Assembly (NCBI RefSeq): GCF_902859875.1
Contig: NZ_CADIKF010000024.1
Location: 1 to 64,000, forward strand
Source of the DNA: Paraburkholderia solisilvae
GTDB taxonomy: Bacteria; Pseudomonadota; Gammaproteobacteria; Burkholderiales; Burkholderiaceae
Length of the DNA: 64,000 bases
Reading direction: 5' to 3'
The notes under the pieces were generated by a model. That model made no database searches. It had not been told where the DNA came from and saw only the letters and a list, made by a program, of their open reading frames with translations. Positions 33,591-44,371 of the stretch are shown piece after piece (within the stretch, counting starts at the first letter, position 1; each line of letters opens with the position of its first letter). The position numbers and the translations under genes were made by a program.

Positions 33591-34544
33591 TTAGCAATTG
33601 ATCTTGTAGGCACGCGCGGTTTCGGCAAGGCCCTGCGCGACGGACCACGGCGGCGCCCAGCCCAGTTCGCTGCGCAAGCGGCTGCCGTCGAGACGCAGCG
33701 GGCTCGTCAGCCGGTCGACCTGGGCGGTCTTGCCGGTCAGGCGCCCGACGCCGCGCAGCCATGCGACCGGCACCGGCACGAGCCGCGCCGGGCGCCCGAG
33801 CGCGCGCGCAATCGCTTCGACCATGCCGGCGACGGTCAGATCGTCGCCGTCGGTCACGTGATACACCCCGCCGACCGGCGCTTCGCGTGTGGCCAGCGTG
33901 CGGATCGCGTCGGCAAGATTGCCGACGTAGACCATGCTGCGACGCGCATCGATCGAGCCGAGCGGTAGCGGAATACCGCGATCCACCGCGCGCATCAGCC
34001 CGCGAAAATTCGCACGCACACCCGGCCCATAGACAAGCGGAGGCCGCACGACCGCGATCTCGATACCGTGCTCACTGCCGAACGCAAAGAGCGCCTGCTC
34101 CGCTTCACGCTTCGAGATACCGTACGGGTCGACCGGTGCGCAGGCATCGTCCTCGCGCCACGGCCGGCCAGGCTCCCCCTCGCCGAGCGCCTTCACGCTG
34201 CTGACGAAGACGATCCGGCGCGCGCCGGCCGCGCGTGCGGCATGCGCGGCGTTCAGCGCGCCCTGCACGTTGGTCGCGCGGTACGCGGCGAGCGGGTCGG
34301 CCGCGTCGTCGTGCATCATGTGCACGCGCGCGGCGAGGTGCACGAGCGTATCGCAAGGGCCCAACGGCGGCTCGCCCATGGCGACGCTCGCGAAGTTGTC
34401 GTCGGCAATCGGAAGCTCGCGCACGCGTGCGTCGCACGCGCCGGTGTGGCGCACCAGCGCGACGACGTCGTGCCCGGCATCGCACAGCAACGCGGTCAAC
34501 GCGCGGCCGACGAACCCGTTCGCTCCGGTTACGGCTATCTGCAT
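33591..34544 (-). CDS. WbpV/WbiG-like NAD-dependent epimerase/dehydratase (UDP-sugar 4-reductase)
   Basis: A 317-residue extended short-chain dehydrogenase: N-terminal TGANGFVGRALTALL, LVHLAARVHMMHD, catalytic S in VFVSSVKALGEG, YGISKREAEQAL (YxxxK) and RPPLVYGPGVRANF, the set typical of WbpV/WbiG, which reduce the 4-keto sugar made by WbpM to UDP-QuiNAc or UDP-FucNAc. It sits between the WbpM-like gene and the WbpL-like transferase on the same strand with 8 bases to the latter. The ATG at 34544 starts MQIAVTGANG. An upstream extension on the same frame has no family sequence. The stereochemistry at C4 (Qui or Fuc) cannot be decided from sequence. Confidence 0.88.
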   Translation of the reverse strand: MQIAVTGANGFVGRALTALLCDAGHDVVALVRHTGACDARVRELPIADDNFASVAMGEPPLGPCDTLVHLAARVHMMHDDAADPLAAYRATNVQGALNAAHAARAAGARRIVFVSSVKALGEGEPGRPWREDDACAPVDPYGISKREAEQALFAFGSEHGIEIAVVRPPLVYGPGVRANFRGLMRAVDRGIPLPLGSIDARRSMVYVGNLADAIRTLATREAPVGGVYHVTDGDDLTVAGMVEAIARALGRPARLVPVPVAWLRGVGRLTGKTAQVDRLTSPLRLDGSRLRSELGWAPPWSVAQGLAETARAYKINC

Positions 34545-34689
34545 GCTGTCGTTCCTTGCTTCCTGATCTGATGCCGATGCCATGCCGCTGCAGCGTGGGC
34601 ATCGACGCGACATGTTTTTACTGTGAACGGCAATGGCGGCCACCTCATCGCACGCAACGTCCCGCCCTGCGCCGAGGCCCGCAAATGAC

Positions 34690-34711
34690 GATGGCAGCGA
34701 ACGCTGCCATC
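34690..34711. other. perfect 10-bp inverted repeat between wbpM- and wbpV-like genes
   Basis: GATGGCAGCG at 34690-34699 and its complement at 34702-34711 with two bases between form a compact hairpin in the 220-base gap. There is no T-run on either side, so it may be a processing or attenuation structure or a protein site rather than an intrinsic terminator. Confidence 0.5.
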
Positions 34712-34764
34712 ATAAGCGATACCGATAACCGGACCGCCAGCCACACGAAAGACGCCCGACGGCC

Positions 34765-36651
<1,887 letters not shown>

Positions 36652-37184
36652 GTTGATAACCTCGGAAGAACTCGTTTTTCTCTCATCGAGATCGCGCGAT
36701 GCGCAAGCTCGTTAATAATTGTTAAATCCACCCCGGTTAACAACTTGGGTTAACGCGTAGGCTGTTCCATCGATTGTTATTTTTGCCGTAGGGCAAGTAA
36801 CGCTTTTGCCCGGCAGACGGTGTATAAGCGAAAGCGTTGACATTATGCCGATACTTGCCTGCAATTACCATGCTCGAATGAGAGTGCCCGGCGCTACGGC
36901 TTGCTGGAGGCCGCGAGGCCAGGGATCGACGGTGCCGCGTGATAAACCGGAGCGCGCCCCTTACAGCCACGCGTTATGACTTTTTGCTTGATGCGTCACG
37001 CCCTGAGTGGACACCGTAAGGATCGAATTTGACTTTGTGAAACATCCGTAACCAGATGTATTTCATCGTCAGACCATTTTCGGATAATGGCCGACACCAG
37101 ATTTCGACGGAACCCGTACAGGTAACCGGTAATGACAAGCCTGACGCGAGGGCCAGCGAGACCCGCGGTATCGCGCAACGCGGT
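36652..37184. other. A+T-rich regulatory region upstream of wbpM-like gene
   Basis: No gene is supported in this 533-base stretch between rmd and the WbpM-like gene. It holds four GTTAA(C) boxes (36711, 36721, 36736 and 36749), an inverted repeat AACGCTTT (36799-36806) with AAAGCGTT (36831-36838), another GGGCAA...TTGCCC pairing near 36791-36812, and possible promoters on both strands. On the minus strand TATACA lies in the loop between the arms, which would give a leader of about 150 bases for the WbpM-like gene. Confidence 0.5.
36837..36865 (+). promoter_or_regulatory. possible plus-strand promoter in noncoding spacer
   Basis: TTGACA at 36837-36842, a 17-base spacer and TGCAAT at 36860-36865 (4 of 6). 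The perfect -35 overlaps one arm of an inverted repeat. No plus-strand gene follows, so any transcript would be noncoding or antisense to rmd. Confidence 0.25.
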
Positions 37185-38132
37185 TCAGGGTTGCACCATC
37201 CAGCGAATGGTGTCGCGAAGGTCGATCGGCTGCAAACCGGGCACGAGCCGCTGTAGCTTGCGCGCGGAACCGGCCAGCATCTTCACTTCGTTTTGCCGGA
37301 CAAACGCGGGATTGACGCGAATTTCCAGATCGTGTCCCGACGCTTCCCGCACCAGCTGCACGACTTGCTGCAGCGTGTACGGGTGCCCGCTGCATACATT
37401 CACGACTTCGCCCGGCGCGGCGTCCGATTCGAGCAGCGCGCGGTAGATCTGCGCGACCGTGCGCACATCGGAGAAGTCGCGCGCGACGTCGAGATTGCCG
37501 AGTTCCATCCGCGCTTCCTTGCGCACGAAGTGCGAGACGATCTTCGGCACCAGAAAGCGCTCGGACTGGCCGCGGCCCGTGTAGTTGAACGGCCGCGTCA
37601 TCACGATCGGCAAGCGGTCGAACCATGTGCGCACCATGTGCTCCATCGCCAGCTTGCTCGCCGCATAGTGATTGACGGGCGCCGGCACGACGGACTCGTC
37701 GACGATGCCCGCCGCGTTGCCGTATACGTTCGCACTGCTCGCGATGAGGATGCGGTCCGGGCAATGTCCGACATCGGCGCAGGCCTGCAGCAGGTTCAGT
37801 GTGCCGAGCACATTCACACGGTACATGTCGAGCGCGTCGTCGTGTGCGACGAAGCTGATCGCCGCGAGATGAACGATATGCGTCGGCCGTAGCGCGTCGA
37901 TGGCCTGCCGGCATTGTTCGAGCGATGTGATGTCGAGCGCGGCGAGGTTGTCCGCGACGCTATCTTTCGCCTTGCCAGGGTTGGGACCGGTCGGCGCAGT
38001 CGCGTTCGCATATGCGCCGTCGCTGACGTTGTAACCTGCAGCGACCAGCGCATCGCGCACATACTCGCCGGTGAAACCGTGCAGGCCGGTGACCAGTGCG
38101 TGGCGCGCGGCGGCATCAGAATGAGAAACCAA
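37185..38132 (-). CDS. rmd: GDP-6-deoxy-D-mannose reductase (GDP-D-rhamnose synthase)
   Basis: A 315-residue extended short-chain dehydrogenase that reduces GDP-4-keto-6-deoxy-D-mannose to GDP-D-rhamnose. Motifs: ALVTGLHGFTGEYVRDAL, IVHLAAISFVAHDD, SSANVYGNAAG and NHYAASKLAMEHMVRTW (YxxxK), RPFNYTGRGQSERFLVPKIVSHF. The Rmd-type HYAASK and RPFNYTGxGQ blocks separate it from GDP-fucose synthase. The start is a TTG at 38130-38132 with a perfect AGGAGG (38140-38145) seven bases before it, overlapping the gmd stop by 17 bases, which couples translation to gmd. No ATG competes. GDP-D-rhamnose is a common O-antigen and EPS precursor in Burkholderia and Pseudomonas. Confidence 0.93.
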   Translation of the reverse strand: MVSHSDAAARHALVTGLHGFTGEYVRDALVAAGYNVSDGAYANATAPTGPNPGKAKDSVADNLAALDITSLEQCRQAIDALRPTHIVHLAAISFVAHDDALDMYRVNVLGTLNLLQACADVGHCPDRILIASSANVYGNAAGIVDESVVPAPVNHYAASKLAMEHMVRTWFDRLPIVMTRPFNYTGRGQSERFLVPKIVSHFVRKEARMELGNLDVARDFSDVRTVAQIYRALLESDAAPGEVVNVCSGHPYTLQQVVQLVREASGHDLEIRVNPAFVRQNEVKMLAGSARKLQRLVPGLQPIDLRDTIRWMVQP

Positions 38133-39150
38133 CTTTGTTCCTCCTCAGGTCGGCTTCGACCATCAACTTGCACAGCGATTCGAGCGTGGTATGCGGCTGC
38201 CAGCCGAGCTTCGCCTTCGCCTTCGATGCATCGCCGATCAGCAGATCCACTTCGGCGGGGCGATAGTACTTCGGGTTCACGCGCACGACGACCTTGCCGG
38301 TCGATGCATCGACGCCCTCCTCCTGCTGCGCGCTGCCGCGCCATTCGAGCGCGGTGCCGGCGGCCTTGAACGCCATCGTCACGAAGTCGCGCACCGTCTC
38401 GGTCCGGCCCGTCGCGAGTACGAAGGTATCGGGCGCATCTGCCTGCAGCATCCGATAGATGCCATCGACATATTCCTTCGCAAAACCCCAGTCGCGCTTC
38501 GCATCGAGGTTGCCGAGTTCGAGCGTGTCGAGCTTGCCGAGCGCGATCTTCGCGACCGAGTCGGTGATCTTGCGCGTGACGAACTCGCGGCCGCGCAACG
38601 GCGACTCATGATTGAACAGAATACCGCTCGCACCGAAGATGTCATAGGACTCGCGGTAGTTGACCGTGATCCAGTGCGCATAGAGCTTCGCGACGCCATA
38701 CGGGCTGCGCGGATAGAACGGCGTGTCTTCGTTTTGCGGCACGGCCTGCGCTTTGCCGAACATCTCGGAGGTCGACGCCTGATAGAAGCGGATATCGCGA
38801 TTGACGATACGGATTGCTTCAAGCACATGCAGTGCGCCGACGCCGGTGATTTCGGCGGTGGTGATCGGCTGATCGAACGACACGCCGACGAAGCTTTGCG
38901 CGGCGAGGTTGTAGACTTCGCGCGGTTGTGCCTTTTCCAGCAGACGAATGGACGTACTGAGGTCGGTGAGGTCGTGCTCGATCAGATGCAGCTTCGGATG
39001 ACTGAGGATGCCGACTTCTTCCATTCGCCAGAAGTTGACCGAACTCGTGCGGCGATAGGTGCCGTAGACGTCATAGCCGCGCTCGAGCAATAACTGTGTG
39101 AGGTAGGCGCCGTCCTGACCTGTGACCCCGGTTACCACTGCACTCGTCAA
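38116..39150 (-). CDS. gmd: GDP-mannose 4,6-dehydratase
   Basis: A 344-residue GMD, which converts GDP-mannose to GDP-4-keto-6-deoxy-D-mannose. It carries VVTGVTGQDGAYLTQLLLERGYDVYGTYRR, NLAAQSFVGVSFDQP, YQASTSEMFG (catalytic Thr and Glu), PRSPYGVAKLYAHW (YxxxK) and NHESPLRG, all GMD hallmarks. The start is a TTG at 39148-39150 with AAGGAGAG just upstream. The gene stop overlaps the TTG of rmd by 17 bases. A minus-strand TATAAT box 75 bases upstream (39223-39228) is a good promoter candidate. The pair gmd-rmd supplies GDP-D-rhamnose. Mannose phosphate would come from the phosphomannomutase at 5903. Confidence 0.96.
   Translation of the reverse strand: MTSAVVTGVTGQDGAYLTQLLLERGYDVYGTYRRTSSVNFWRMEEVGILSHPKLHLIEHDLTDLSTSIRLLEKAQPREVYNLAAQSFVGVSFDQPITTAEITGVGALHVLEAIRIVNRDIRFYQASTSEMFGKAQAVPQNEDTPFYPRSPYGVAKLYAHWITVNYRESYDIFGASGILFNHESPLRGREFVTRKITDSVAKIALGKLDTLELGNLDAKRDWGFAKEYVDGIYRMLQADAPDTFVLATGRTETVRDFVTMAFKAAGTALEWRGSAQQEEGVDASTGKVVVRVNPKYYRPAEVDLLIGDASKAKAKLGWQPHTTLESLCKLMVEADLRRNKVGFSF
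38140..38145 (-). promoter_or_regulatory. ribosome binding site fixing the TTG start of rmd
   Basis: A perfect AGGAGG on the minus strand with seven bases to the TTG at 38132. It lies inside the end of gmd, so rmd is translationally coupled to it. Confidence 0.8.
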
Positions 39151-39222
39151 TTCGCTCTCCTTGCAAAGTCGATGCCTGGTGAGACTTGGGGTGGGTGGAA
39201 AGGTTGTGGCAAGTTTGGGGGG

Positions 39223-39248
39223 ATTATAGGCGAGTGGTAGTGGATCAA
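39223..39248 (-). promoter_or_regulatory. candidate gmd-rmd promoter
   Basis: A perfect TATAAT on the minus strand (39228-39223) lies 72 bases before the gmd TTG. A TTGATC at 39248-39243 is the nearest -35-like hexamer but the spacer is only 14 bases, so the -35 is weak. The sequence further upstream (39249-39300) is very A+T-rich on this strand, like an UP element. Confidence 0.55.
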
Positions 39249-39331
39249 AATTCAGGTAAGGGTTTGTTTTTGTTGATTTTGTATCTTTTGTTTTCTTTGC
39301 TTGTTTTGCGACGGCGATGGGAGCGTTGACG

Positions 39332-39715
39332 CTAGTGGCGATCGATGTGCCAGAGCAAGGCGAAGGTTATGCCGCCTTCCGTGACGAAACCATCCGACCG
39401 GCAGTTGCTGGAGAGCGGGTCACAGAAGATGGTGAGGGATTGTTTATCGGGGAAGGTGATTTCGACGCGGGGGTTGCCTTCGCTCTTTGAATCGCGCGGC
39501 AGCACGCGGTAGGTCACTGGAAAGGTTTTTGAATTTTGATGCGTACGATCGTCAACCACAAAGAGGCGCCCGGTGGTTGCAGGCGAAGGATCGAAGCGCA
39601 GGACTGCGGTGTCGCCATTGTCGGCTAGACCTGTAAAGGAGAAAAGGCCGGTGGGTTGTCCGGCAAGCGCGACGAAACTGATTGCGGTGGCGAAAATGCC
39701 AATGTATTTCGACAT
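39332..39715 (-). CDS. small exported hypothetical protein
   Basis: A 127-residue protein with a plausible signal peptide (MSKYIGIFATAISFVALAGQ). The mature part is rich in beta-type sequence (TAVLRFDPSPATTGRLFVVDD, NPRVEITFPDKQSLTIF) with a cysteine pair, CDPLSSNC, that could form a disulfide, and ends GGITFALLWHIDRH. I do not recognise a family. The ATG at 39713-39715 is chosen because it begins the signal peptide. A TTG 30 codons upstream extends the frame, and neither has a strong ribosome site. It lies between the acyltransferase and gmd genes and has lower GC content than most of the window, which suggests recent acquisition with the O-antigen genes. Role unknown. Confidence 0.6.
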   Translation of the reverse strand: MSKYIGIFATAISFVALAGQPTGLFSFTGLADNGDTAVLRFDPSPATTGRLFVVDDRTHQNSKTFPVTYRVLPRDSKSEGNPRVEITFPDKQSLTIFCDPLSSNCRSDGFVTEGGITFALLWHIDRH

Positions 39716-39920
39716 TATGGAGCGAAAATGAGAAACAGCCGGAGACCTCTCGAACGCAATAGGTGGTGGGCCCACATGTGCACCGTGTCTGGCGGGGATG
39801 TTCAATCGCCCGAAGTTATCCTGGAAAAATTATAGCGGACGATCTCGAATTAGACTGGCTTCACGCGCCCGCGCAAAGTCTTCCACAATGGAGCACGGCG
39901 TCTGCCGATCCGGTGCACAA

Positions 39921-42002
39921 TCAAGGCGCCGATACGCTTAAGGTGTGACGTGTTGAAGAATCGCTTTGAGGGGTTCCTGCGCGCGAGGAGTTCGGCAAGG
40001 ACACGTTCAATAATTGAGATTCGAAAGAATCGACCACGAGTTCCGAACCAAACTTTGATAAATGGAACTGATCAGAATAAATAACCTTTCCGCCCTGGAA
40101 TGTTCTGCAACGAGTGCCGTCACAAAGCGCCGTAAATGGGCTGGCGAAGGACACCCCCTCGTGCTGTGATGCGTATTGTTGCAAGAACCGATTCACGCGC
40201 TGCGCGGGATTGTCTTGCTCCGAGGTCGACAAGATCCTGTCGCAGCCTGGATGCAAGTATTTTGGACGCCGGAAGCATCCGATCGCATCCTCGACACCCG
40301 CACCGGGCACTTCTCCCACAATCAAAATCGGATGATTGCCAATGGCTTTCCGGAAAGCGTCCAGATAGGGGCTCATCTTCCCGATGGCCGCATCAAAGTC
40401 GTAACCGTCATACAAACGTTTGTGCCCATCAAGCGTAGCCGCTCGAACGATCTGGAATGACCATGCTTCAGCGAGTATCACAGTTGCATCGGGACTACGC
40501 TTCAATACCGACAGCGCGTTGTTCATGGCCTCCGTACACCAGCGGTCCCAGTTCGTTTCCGGTGTGAACCGGGTCAAGCCGGGCATAATCAGGCAACTCG
40601 ACGTGCTGAAGAATACGGATTTTCCATATGGATCACCGATCAGTTGCTTCAAACCGGTCTTGTATTGTCCAGCGTGACTGTCCCCGATCACGACGACATC
40701 CGCCCGTCCCAACGAATTCTTGTTAATCCATGCCGTAGGCTCCGGAAATCCGTCGCCGCCGTATTTGTTCTGGGACTGCGCGATCTGCCGCTCCAGGGCG
40801 GACGGAAGTGGTGGAGATCGCCAGGGAAAACCGTCGCTCGCCCATACCGTCGAAGCGACCGCCGCGAGCGCGAAAAGTAGCGATGAGCACGCGAAACCTA
40901 CACCCGCCCGCGACAGACGAATGGTGGTCGGACTGCGCAGCGGTGTCTCGACGAAGCGGTACAACAGCAGCCCGGCCAACAACGAAACGATCACCAACGC
41001 GATCCGCTCGACCGTGTTAATCGGCGTCATCTGCCAATATTTGAAGAACACCAGGATAGGCCAATGTACCAGGTACACCGAGTAACTAACCAGGCCCAAG
41101 CCGACGGACGCCCGGTTACGCACTACCATTCCCAATACAGGCGCATCAGTCGCAAGAATAACCATCGCGGCTCCGATACATGGCATCAGCGCGTTGTATG
41201 TCGGAAATACCGTGTACTGATCGAACCGGAAAACGGGATAAGCGATCAGTATCAGACCGACTGCCATCACCAGTTCCCGCGTCAAACGGTCGACGTTGAA
41301 ACGAGGTCTGAGCCAGACCAGCGCTGCGCCGATGACGAACTCAAAAATCCGGAATGGCGTAAGGAAGAATATGGTTGATTCGCCATTGCTGAGGTGCGTC
41401 GCGAGCCACGGATTTCTACTCACGAGCGCACTATCAAACCCATTCTGAAACTTCCAGTTTGCGTACAGACTGAGAGCGGCAACCCCGGCGAGGCAAATCC
41501 ATATGCTCCGTTTCCCGGTCTTCCTGAGCAACAGTAACAGAAACGCCGGCCAGATCAGGTAGAACTGCTCTTCGACGCTCAACGACCAGGTGTGAAGCAG
41601 AGGCTTGAAATCTGACGACGCATCGAAATAGCCGGCTTCGCTCCAGAAGAAGATATTGGCGAGCGAAATCGATGCAAATAGAAGTTCTCCGCCGAATCTT
41701 TGGAAGTGCTCAGGCGTGAACAGGAAAAACGTGATGACGAGACATGCAACAAACGTGGCAAACAGCGCGGGAAACAGACGCCGGGCGCGGCGTACATAGA
41801 AATTCCCGAAGTCGAAGCGACCGGTCGACCCCACTTCATCGGCGACCAGGCGCGTGATCAGGAAACCGCTGATTACGAAGAAAACGTCAACGCCAATAAA
41901 ACCGCCGGCAAACGCGGAAAATCCTGCGTGAAACAGAACGACTGTAAGAACAGCTATCGCTCGAAGGCCGTCAACGCCTGAAATGTACTTCGATTTCTCC
42001 AT
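39921..42002 (-). CDS. OafA/YrhL-type membrane acyltransferase with SGNH domain
   Basis: A 693-residue protein in two parts. Residues 1-360 are the acyltransferase-3 membrane domain: about ten helices, the H of VLFHAGF, R-rich FYVRRARRLFPAL, and LLHTWSLSVEEQFYLIWP. Residues about 400-660 are a periplasmic SGNH hydrolase-like domain: VVVIGDSHAGQY (GDSH) and SDQFHLSKFG, with the D-x-x-H equivalent (Asp, then His three later). Such fusions transfer acetyl groups to O-antigen or other glycans in the periplasm. The ATG at 42002 starts MEKSKYISGVDGLRAIAVL. An in-frame start 15 codons upstream is less likely. The gene's base composition is noticeably A+T-richer than the rml or waa genes. Confidence 0.92.
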   Translation of the reverse strand: MEKSKYISGVDGLRAIAVLTVVLFHAGFSAFAGGFIGVDVFFVISGFLITRLVADEVGSTGRFDFGNFYVRRARRLFPALFATFVACLVITFFLFTPEHFQRFGGELLFASISLANIFFWSEAGYFDASSDFKPLLHTWSLSVEEQFYLIWPAFLLLLLRKTGKRSIWICLAGVAALSLYANWKFQNGFDSALVSRNPWLATHLSNGESTIFFLTPFRIFEFVIGAALVWLRPRFNVDRLTRELVMAVGLILIAYPVFRFDQYTVFPTYNALMPCIGAAMVILATDAPVLGMVVRNRASVGLGLVSYSVYLVHWPILVFFKYWQMTPINTVERIALVIVSLLAGLLLYRFVETPLRSPTTIRLSRAGVGFACSSLLFALAAVASTVWASDGFPWRSPPLPSALERQIAQSQNKYGGDGFPEPTAWINKNSLGRADVVVIGDSHAGQYKTGLKQLIGDPYGKSVFFSTSSCLIMPGLTRFTPETNWDRWCTEAMNNALSVLKRSPDATVILAEAWSFQIVRAATLDGHKRLYDGYDFDAAIGKMSPYLDAFRKAIGNHPILIVGEVPGAGVEDAIGCFRRPKYLHPGCDRILSTSEQDNPAQRVNRFLQQYASQHEGVSFASPFTALCDGTRCRTFQGGKVIYSDQFHLSKFGSELVVDSFESQLLNVSLPNSSRAGTPQSDSSTRHTLSVSAP

Positions 42003-42062
42003 CGCCTGCTTAGCCTTGCCGTCCTCTGATGGTGCGCCAGTATACAAGAACGCAAACCGTGG

Positions 42063-42902
42063 CTAGCTGCCCAGCCGAAACACGAACTCATTACATCCCA
42101 ACCCACCCGCACACGTCACAAGCCGGCATAGCGTATACCCACGCTCACGATAAAAATCAAACACCTGTTCCGGCTTGCTCACCTCAAACGGAAACCCGCC
42201 AACCCAATCGATCACATCACGGTGCGGCGACATGCCACGTGCGCCCTTATACGTGCGCATTGAGTGAAACGGCTTGAGTCGCAGAAAATCTTTAATGATC
42301 GTCGGCCCCCAAAGCCGCAAATAGCACGGCACGACGACCAGCCAGCGCAGAAATGAAGGCAGCGACACGTAGGCCTTCTTGATCGTCCACCACAGCTTCG
42401 AAGCGCGGCCCTGATCGTTGTAGAGCGCGATAAACAATTTGCCGCCGTCTTTCTTCACAAGCTGATCGACATTCGCCAGCGCCGGCCACATCTGCCCGGT
42501 GTGATGTAGCACGCCCCACGAATAGACGACGTCGAACTGCCCTAGACGGCGTAAATAGTCGGCGTCGAGAACCGAACCCTCTTCGATGGTCCACTGCGAA
42601 TCGCCGTTGAAATACCGGCGCTTCAGTTCGACCGCGCAGGCCACGGATTGAGGATCGTAGTCGAACGACATTACCTTCGCGCCCAAGCGGCGCGCAGCGA
42701 GCGAAAAGAGTCCGCTGCCACTGCCGACATCGATAAAAGTCTTTCCCGCCAACGAATCTGTCTCGAGCATTTTCCGCAAGCTATCCTCGGCCTGGCCAAT
42801 ACGCTCATCGTCGAGCAATTGCAGAAAACGCTGCCAGTTGTCGCCGAAAGCGAATCGTTCACCTGCGTTGATCTCTTGCTCGTGTGTCTTGACGCCGGAC
42901 AT
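42063..42902 (-). CDS. class I SAM-dependent methyltransferase
   Basis: A 279-residue methyltransferase: FIDVGSGSGLFSLAARRLGA is the SAM-binding motif I, FDYDPQS the acidic motif II, and YSWGVLHHTGQMWPAL motif IV/post-motif, a UbiG/Trm9-like arrangement. N-terminal FAFGDNWQRFLQLL and C-terminal DWVGGFPFE are shared with the same-length gene at 48277-49116. No signal peptide or membrane segment is seen. Acting in the cytoplasm, it could methylate a sugar nucleotide or the lipid-linked glycan; the position and substrate cannot be told. The ATG at 42902 has AAGGGAA upstream. It follows the GT4 gene by about 120 bases. Confidence 0.87.
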   Translation of the reverse strand: MSGVKTHEQEINAGERFAFGDNWQRFLQLLDDERIGQAEDSLRKMLETDSLAGKTFIDVGSGSGLFSLAARRLGAKVMSFDYDPQSVACAVELKRRYFNGDSQWTIEEGSVLDADYLRRLGQFDVVYSWGVLHHTGQMWPALANVDQLVKKDGGKLFIALYNDQGRASKLWWTIKKAYVSLPSFLRWLVVVPCYLRLWGPTIIKDFLRLKPFHSMRTYKGARGMSPHRDVIDWVGGFPFEVSKPEQVFDFYRERGYTLCRLVTCAGGLGCNEFVFRLGS

Positions 42903-43021
42903 CGGAAGGTTCCCTTTTTGAATTACCGGACCGCTTGCCTTCGAAGCAGCAGCACTTATGATTTTTACCTGCTTATGCAGACCAGCTATATGATCTTCAT
43001 TGCGCGCATGTTAAAGCACGC

Positions 43022-44170
43022 TCATTTTATACTGCTGAGCTCGCGATAAATCGCGAGCGTTGCCTCTGTCGACTGCCGCGCGCTGAACGCGGTCTCAGCG
43101 AGGTAACGCCCATTCGACCCAAACTGCCTGCGTTTGTCCGCATCCAGCACCAGCGTACGCATTGCCTGAGCAAGTGCCTCCGCGTTCTTCACAGGCACCA
43201 GCAAGCCGTTAAAGCCGTTGCGGACGACCTCGCGGCAACCCGGCACATCCGTCGTCACAATCGCCCTGCCGGACGCAGCCGCCTCGAGCAGCACCTTCGG
43301 CAACCCTTCGCGGTAAGACGGCAGGCACACAATGTGGCTTTGCGCCATCACCTCCGCCATATCGTCGCGCCATCCCCAGTATTCGATTAAACCTTCCTTG
43401 GCCCACGCGTTCAATTCACTCTCTTTCAGTGAAGCGGGGTTTTCAGCATCCGGCTCACCGACTAGCGCAAACCGCGCCGGCACACCTTCGTCGCGCAATT
43501 GCCGCGCGGCGTCCACAAACTCGTAGACGCCCTTATCTCGCAGCATCCGCGCCGGCAGAATGACAAGGCACGGGCCCGCCGCCGGCACATCCACCCGATA
43601 TGCCGAAGGATCGACGCCCACACCTCTCACCAGTCTGATCGCCGAGCGTCGCACGAAGCCGCGCTTCACAAGCAATTCACTGTCGTCGGCATTCTGCAGA
43701 ATCAGCACACCGTGCCTGGAGTTCAGCGAAAACCGCAACAGCACGCTCATTAGCGGCCGCAAGAGCCTTGCCTTCAAACTCGACGACGAAAATACAAAGC
43801 CAAGGCCGCCCAATGCGTTCACAATCCCCGGCACGCCAGCCAGCTTGGCCGCTACCGTGCCCAGAATCACCGGCTTCATTGCCACCTGATGCACGATATC
43901 CGGCCGCACGCGCCGGTAGATCCGCCAAAGCCGTAACAAAAACGACATCTCGAGCAACGGATTCAGTCCCGCGCGCTTCAACGGAAAATCGATCAGCCGA
44001 ATTCCAGCTCGCCGGATTTCATCACCGTGATCCTTGACACGCGTGACCACCGTTACCTCATAACCCGCCTCAAGCGCCGCACGTGCAAGCGACAAGCGGT
44101 GAGAAACAAAGTACCAATCTTCCGAAACGAAATACAGCAGGTGTGTTTTCTTTTGATGAGCGATGACCAT
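43022..44170 (-). CDS. glycosyltransferase family 4 (group 1)
   Basis: A 382-residue GT-B enzyme. The acceptor half has FVSEDWYFVSHRLSLARAALEAG, DIVHQVAMKPVILGTVAAKLAGVPGIV and LGGLGFVFSS. The donor half has VILPARMLRDKGVYEFVDAA, YREGLPKVLLEAAASGRAIVTTDVPGCREVV with the E-x7-E pair. It is a clear paralogue of 9822-10979 (shared KP-x-I-x-G, LAGVP, GLGF/YVF and PGCREVV blocks), a type that often adds GalNAc or galactose. The ATG at 44170 has AAGGATAG in front. It is encoded just after the AsnB-like gene on the minus strand, inside the polysaccharide locus. Donor and linkage unknown. Confidence 0.9.
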   Translation of the reverse strand: MVIAHQKKTHLLYFVSEDWYFVSHRLSLARAALEAGYEVTVVTRVKDHGDEIRRAGIRLIDFPLKRAGLNPLLEMSFLLRLWRIYRRVRPDIVHQVAMKPVILGTVAAKLAGVPGIVNALGGLGFVFSSSSLKARLLRPLMSVLLRFSLNSRHGVLILQNADDSELLVKRGFVRRSAIRLVRGVGVDPSAYRVDVPAAGPCLVILPARMLRDKGVYEFVDAARQLRDEGVPARFALVGEPDAENPASLKESELNAWAKEGLIEYWGWRDDMAEVMAQSHIVCLPSYREGLPKVLLEAAASGRAIVTTDVPGCREVVRNGFNGLLVPVKNAEALAQAMRTLVLDADKRRQFGSNGRYLAETAFSARQSTEATLAIYRELSSIK

Positions 44171-44371
44171 CGACACTATCCTTCGCGCGGCCGCAGCGGC
44201 CATTCCTTATCGTTTGAATGGCGGTGTGATTCGCTATGCGCTTGCGGTCGCCGGCCCCGGGCGGGCGCCCGCCAAAAGAACTCCCCGGAAAACCGTACGA
44301 TTCGCGCACGGCGCTGCGCATATGACATGCGCGGCGTCGTGCGCGACCTGGCCTGAACCTGGAGGTCGACC

